NCBI GenBank assembly: GCA_003864495.1
Contig: ML133412.1
Span: 186,001-250,000 of the forward strand
DNA: 64,000 nucleotides
From: Nemopilema nomurai
Lineage: Eukaryota > Cnidaria > Scyphozoa > Rhizostomeae > Rhizostomatidae
Direction: 5' to 3'
The notes beneath the pieces were generated by a model that was given only the letters and a program-made list of their open reading frames with translations, ran no database searches and was not told the origin of the DNA. The translations under genes were made by a program, and so were the position numbers. Position 1 is the first letter of the stretch, and every line of letters begins with the position of its first letter. Of this stretch, positions 60,853-64,000 are shown one piece after another.

Positions 60853-63800
60853 TGTGCTTAATTCACTGAGGGGATTTGAGAATTTTTATTTTATTTTATG
60901 TTATTGAGAAAATTGTGATCAATTAAACTGCGCTCAGAGATTTGACTTTGGAAATAGTTTAAGGAAAATGATGGGAGTTTACGATGGCGTCACTGACATA
61001 GAAACAAATTTATACATAAAAGACGGTAAATGTGGCTCTCTAACATCAGTCCTCCTGAATAAATCAATCCTTTTGTTGTGCCATTTTACTGGTACGTATT
61101 TAAAGTGAGACCGGTAATAAAGATGTCACAAGAACCTTCTGATCAACTGTCCATTCAAACAATTGAGTGTTGCATAAGAGCTTCTGTGAAGAAATTCCTA
61201 TTCGACTTTGGAAATCTAATCTCTTAACAGCCTTTGAAAGTCATGTTTACAAAGTCAAATTCTACTGGTTATTAATGCTGTTAATAATTTAGCGGTCAAT
61301 TGCAAACAGTAAGCTAAATCATCTCTACAGAATGAAATATAGTCTTAACATAGTGGTCTAGGCATAAGAATCACTTCATCAGACGCTTCATGTTGACAGA
61401 ATCTTCTGCATTCAAGCTTCTGACTGGTAAAGATAAACAAGCAAGAAATGAATTGTCTGTCTAGCCAGTAATTTGAAAGTTTGCAAGTTAAAGGCACTTG
61501 AGAACGCATGTCATCCATCAGCCTTTGCGGCCCTAATTAGCGCGGCTTGTGTTAGCAAGATGCCTAATCTTACCCTTTCTTTGTTCAGGACTGGTATCCT
61601 CTGAATTTTTCCTCCATTTTTAAATCCATCTAAAACTGCGTGTGCAATTTGTTATTGGGTATGTTCCTATACACGCTCTGCTTGATCTTTGACCATCTCT
61701 CGAAGGTTGATGTATAAATAGATAACTTTTAACTTTTCACACTTTATGGTCTTCCAGTCTTCGGCGCAGACATTTTGCGAACGAAATAAAAATAAAACTT
61801 ATAAAGTTGGCGTTATTCAAGGAAATCTATATCTTTTCGAGAAACTTAGACTCGTTTGCAGTTCGATGTTTGCAGATTGCCGATCACTGTTACTTTTGTA
61901 TCATACGAAAATGGCGAAAAACAACTTTGGCTTCCAGGTTGAGCGCGCAATGCATGATGGTAGAAATGCGTTCTTTAAGAGAAGCATTCTTCAGGTTAAG
62001 CAACTTTATGTTAGTTATTGCTTGATGGTCTGAGGAGTTCTAAGAAGAGAACTATGGTATGATGATATCTATTTCTGCTTTGTCAAATTGACTGAAGCTA
62101 AGCATGTTAGTTCTTAGATAATTCCTAGTTTATTCATTAAGCTGGTTTACAGACCACTGGTACATAATAAAAAGGGTTCTCTTCAGGCTTCGAAATTTTT
62201 TCTTCTCTTGAAGCCAGTCTTTACACCTGCAAACAAACAGCACTAGAGAGAAGAACTTTAGTTCGAGTACTGAACTTCATGAATAACTGGAAGGGAAGAT
62301 GGCTTCATGGTAGCCTTCGCACACTGGTGCTCTTGTTATGCTAGAATACTGTTGTTAGACAAGCTTAACCTCGTTTTTGCGCTGACACCTCACTAGGGGT
62401 TATGAATAATGAGTTAGCCTCGTCTTGAACTTGGCCAGAGTGCAAAACATTTCTTAAAAGCAAAGACGATTTAAAGCTTCTCCCTATCTGTATTCTGTGG
62501 CTATGACATTGGACGTTATGTTATATCTTTGAGTTCTCTTTCTTGTTTACTAATAGACGCATTTCTGGCTCAGAAAATTGACAATGTTTGATGTCAAAAG
62601 AAGTGGAGGTGGATCGAGAGGATTTTAGAAAAGTTGTATGAACTTACTAAGTTTGCTAACAAATTTCAAATTTAAATTTTTCTTATATCTTTGAGTAAAT
62701 ACTTGGTTACAAATAAACCAGACCTGTTGATTTTGATACATTCCTCGGTAGATGGTAATATTCTTTTTTCATTCCGCTATAAATCGTGACGGGAGGAATT
62801 ACAAAAAGGCAATAGTTAGATAATTTGAAGCAACAGTGCTATTTTAGAGCTGGGAGCGTTAATTATCCACCTATGTAGAAACTGTAAAGAAAGTTCACTT
62901 TACACCTTTATTATCTATAGCTTGCATAGCGTACGGTTTTATAAAAATTTATAATCGCAAAATTCATCGATTCCATAAAAAGCAACTGTTTCGTGTAAAG
63001 AAGTGGAAAATAAAACAGGCCATCATATATCAAGCAAGTTGGAGGCATGTTAGTATGCAACTAATTGGATAAGATGGCCTTGATAATTACAATGAGTTGT
63101 GACATAACATCGTTGTAGTTCCAATAATTCTTTGTAACTCCATTGGTACCGTGACCCAACTACCCTACGTAACGATGAGCTTCAGTATAAAGCATCTTTA
63201 GTTAAATTGCATCCACACATATCGAATATCGTCAAATTCTGTGTGGTTGTCATTACTGTAGCCTTTGACTTTAACTAAGAAGATTCTCTCGATTTACATT
63301 GCCATATAAACTTTATTCTATTTTATTTCCAACGCAACCAACCACCATGGATTCTCTTCTGTTTATCCTCTTGATTATCAATCCTAGTAATCAACTAACA
63401 ACTTTATTGCCAACAAGGACTCAATGCGTACTTTAACTGTCCTAAGAGCTCTGACATAACCATTAAAGATTGGAAACCTTTTTTGTCAGGTCAAAGAAGC
63501 TTCGAGCAATGAGGGTCAAGGAAATGAATCCGTAATTGAAAGGTTTGTTCACATTTTTCCACTCCTGTCTCAATTCTTTAAGAATTAGAGAATTCCCGTG
63601 TACGTGGGTCAATGCTCGAGCGTGTTGGCTTTTAGTCACGTTCAAAACAGACGAGCAGACAATTGGGGGATATCAAAGTATTCTCAATTACACCGTTCTT
63701 TCGCTCGAATTCTTTTGCAAGGTCCATGATTGCTTATCTATATTAGCCTTTTCCAACCACGAACTTTTTCCAAATAAAAAGGCATTGTTTATTGCCCTGC

Positions 63801-64000
63801 TGAAAACCAATCGTGTCCATATCTGTTTCTCTACTACTTAGAGGGTGACATTATTGTCGTTTTCACTATTTTACTATTCATTCAAAATATTTAAAAGTTG
63901 ATTGTTGTCAAAAAGAATGGAATAGCAGGATATAGCCAGTGAATAGATAGAGATCGGAAAAGTCGTAATTTTGCACATGTCTTATAAGCACATGAAACCT
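60853..64000. other. Intergenic, no gene recognised
   Basis: Short open frames only (longest about 100 codons); none shows a family motif or exon chain. A gene running on past the window edge cannot be excluded. Confidence 0.5.

Noticed and set aside
61746..62033. 95-codon + strand frame near the window end
   Set aside because: No domain or splice structure seen; starts at a non-recognised context and is typical of chance open frames.

Overview
The window is animal nuclear DNA: AT-rich, with multi-exon genes, GT-AG introns, long gene-poor stretches and small non-autonomous transposons. It is almost certainly cnidarian, because the last gene encodes many copies of the nematocyst-specific minicollagen cysteine-rich domain (C-x3-C-x3-C-x3-C-x3-CC). 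A coral or other anthozoan fits best, but the sequence alone does not fix the species.

Layout. (1) 1-13.7 kb, + strand: the 3' two thirds of CSTF3, the HAT-repeat subunit of cleavage stimulation factor, in 14 visible exons; the 5' part lies outside the window. Its introns carry a tRNA-derived SINE, a 103-bp tandem duplication, a cluster of GCCGGC hairpins and half of a foldback transposon. (2) 13.7-25.8 kb: no recognisable gene; it holds a 190-bp ATTAT microsatellite, a foldback element of about 370 bp and a poly-C run. (3) 26.1-26.8 kb, - strand: an intronless achaete-scute family bHLH gene. (4) 27.3-44.3 kb: gene-poor, with a clean 309-bp MITE (46-bp perfect inverted repeats, TAA target duplication), a pre-miRNA-like hairpin and a 28-bp tandem repeat. 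(5) 44.3-52.4 kb, + strand: SAXO4/PPP1R32-like axonemal microtubule protein, 12 coding exons, with an RFX X-box just upstream. (6) 54.0-60.9 kb, + strand: a secreted, proline-rich protein with 11 minicollagen-type cysteine-rich domains, a signal peptide and a Lys-Arg-processed propeptide, very likely a nematocyst capsule structural protein. (7) 60.9-64 kb: nothing recognised.

The genes do not form an operon or an obvious pathway: one is a housekeeping RNA-processing factor, one a neurogenic/cnidogenic transcription factor type, one ciliary, one nematocyst. The most interesting object is the 11-domain nematocyst gene. Its visible introns are all phase 1, two of them cut a cysteine domain just before its CC pair, and its last exon contains an apparent one-base break inside domain 9. 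The SAXO4-like gene also shows a one-base phase inconsistency, so base-level assembly errors should be considered for both.
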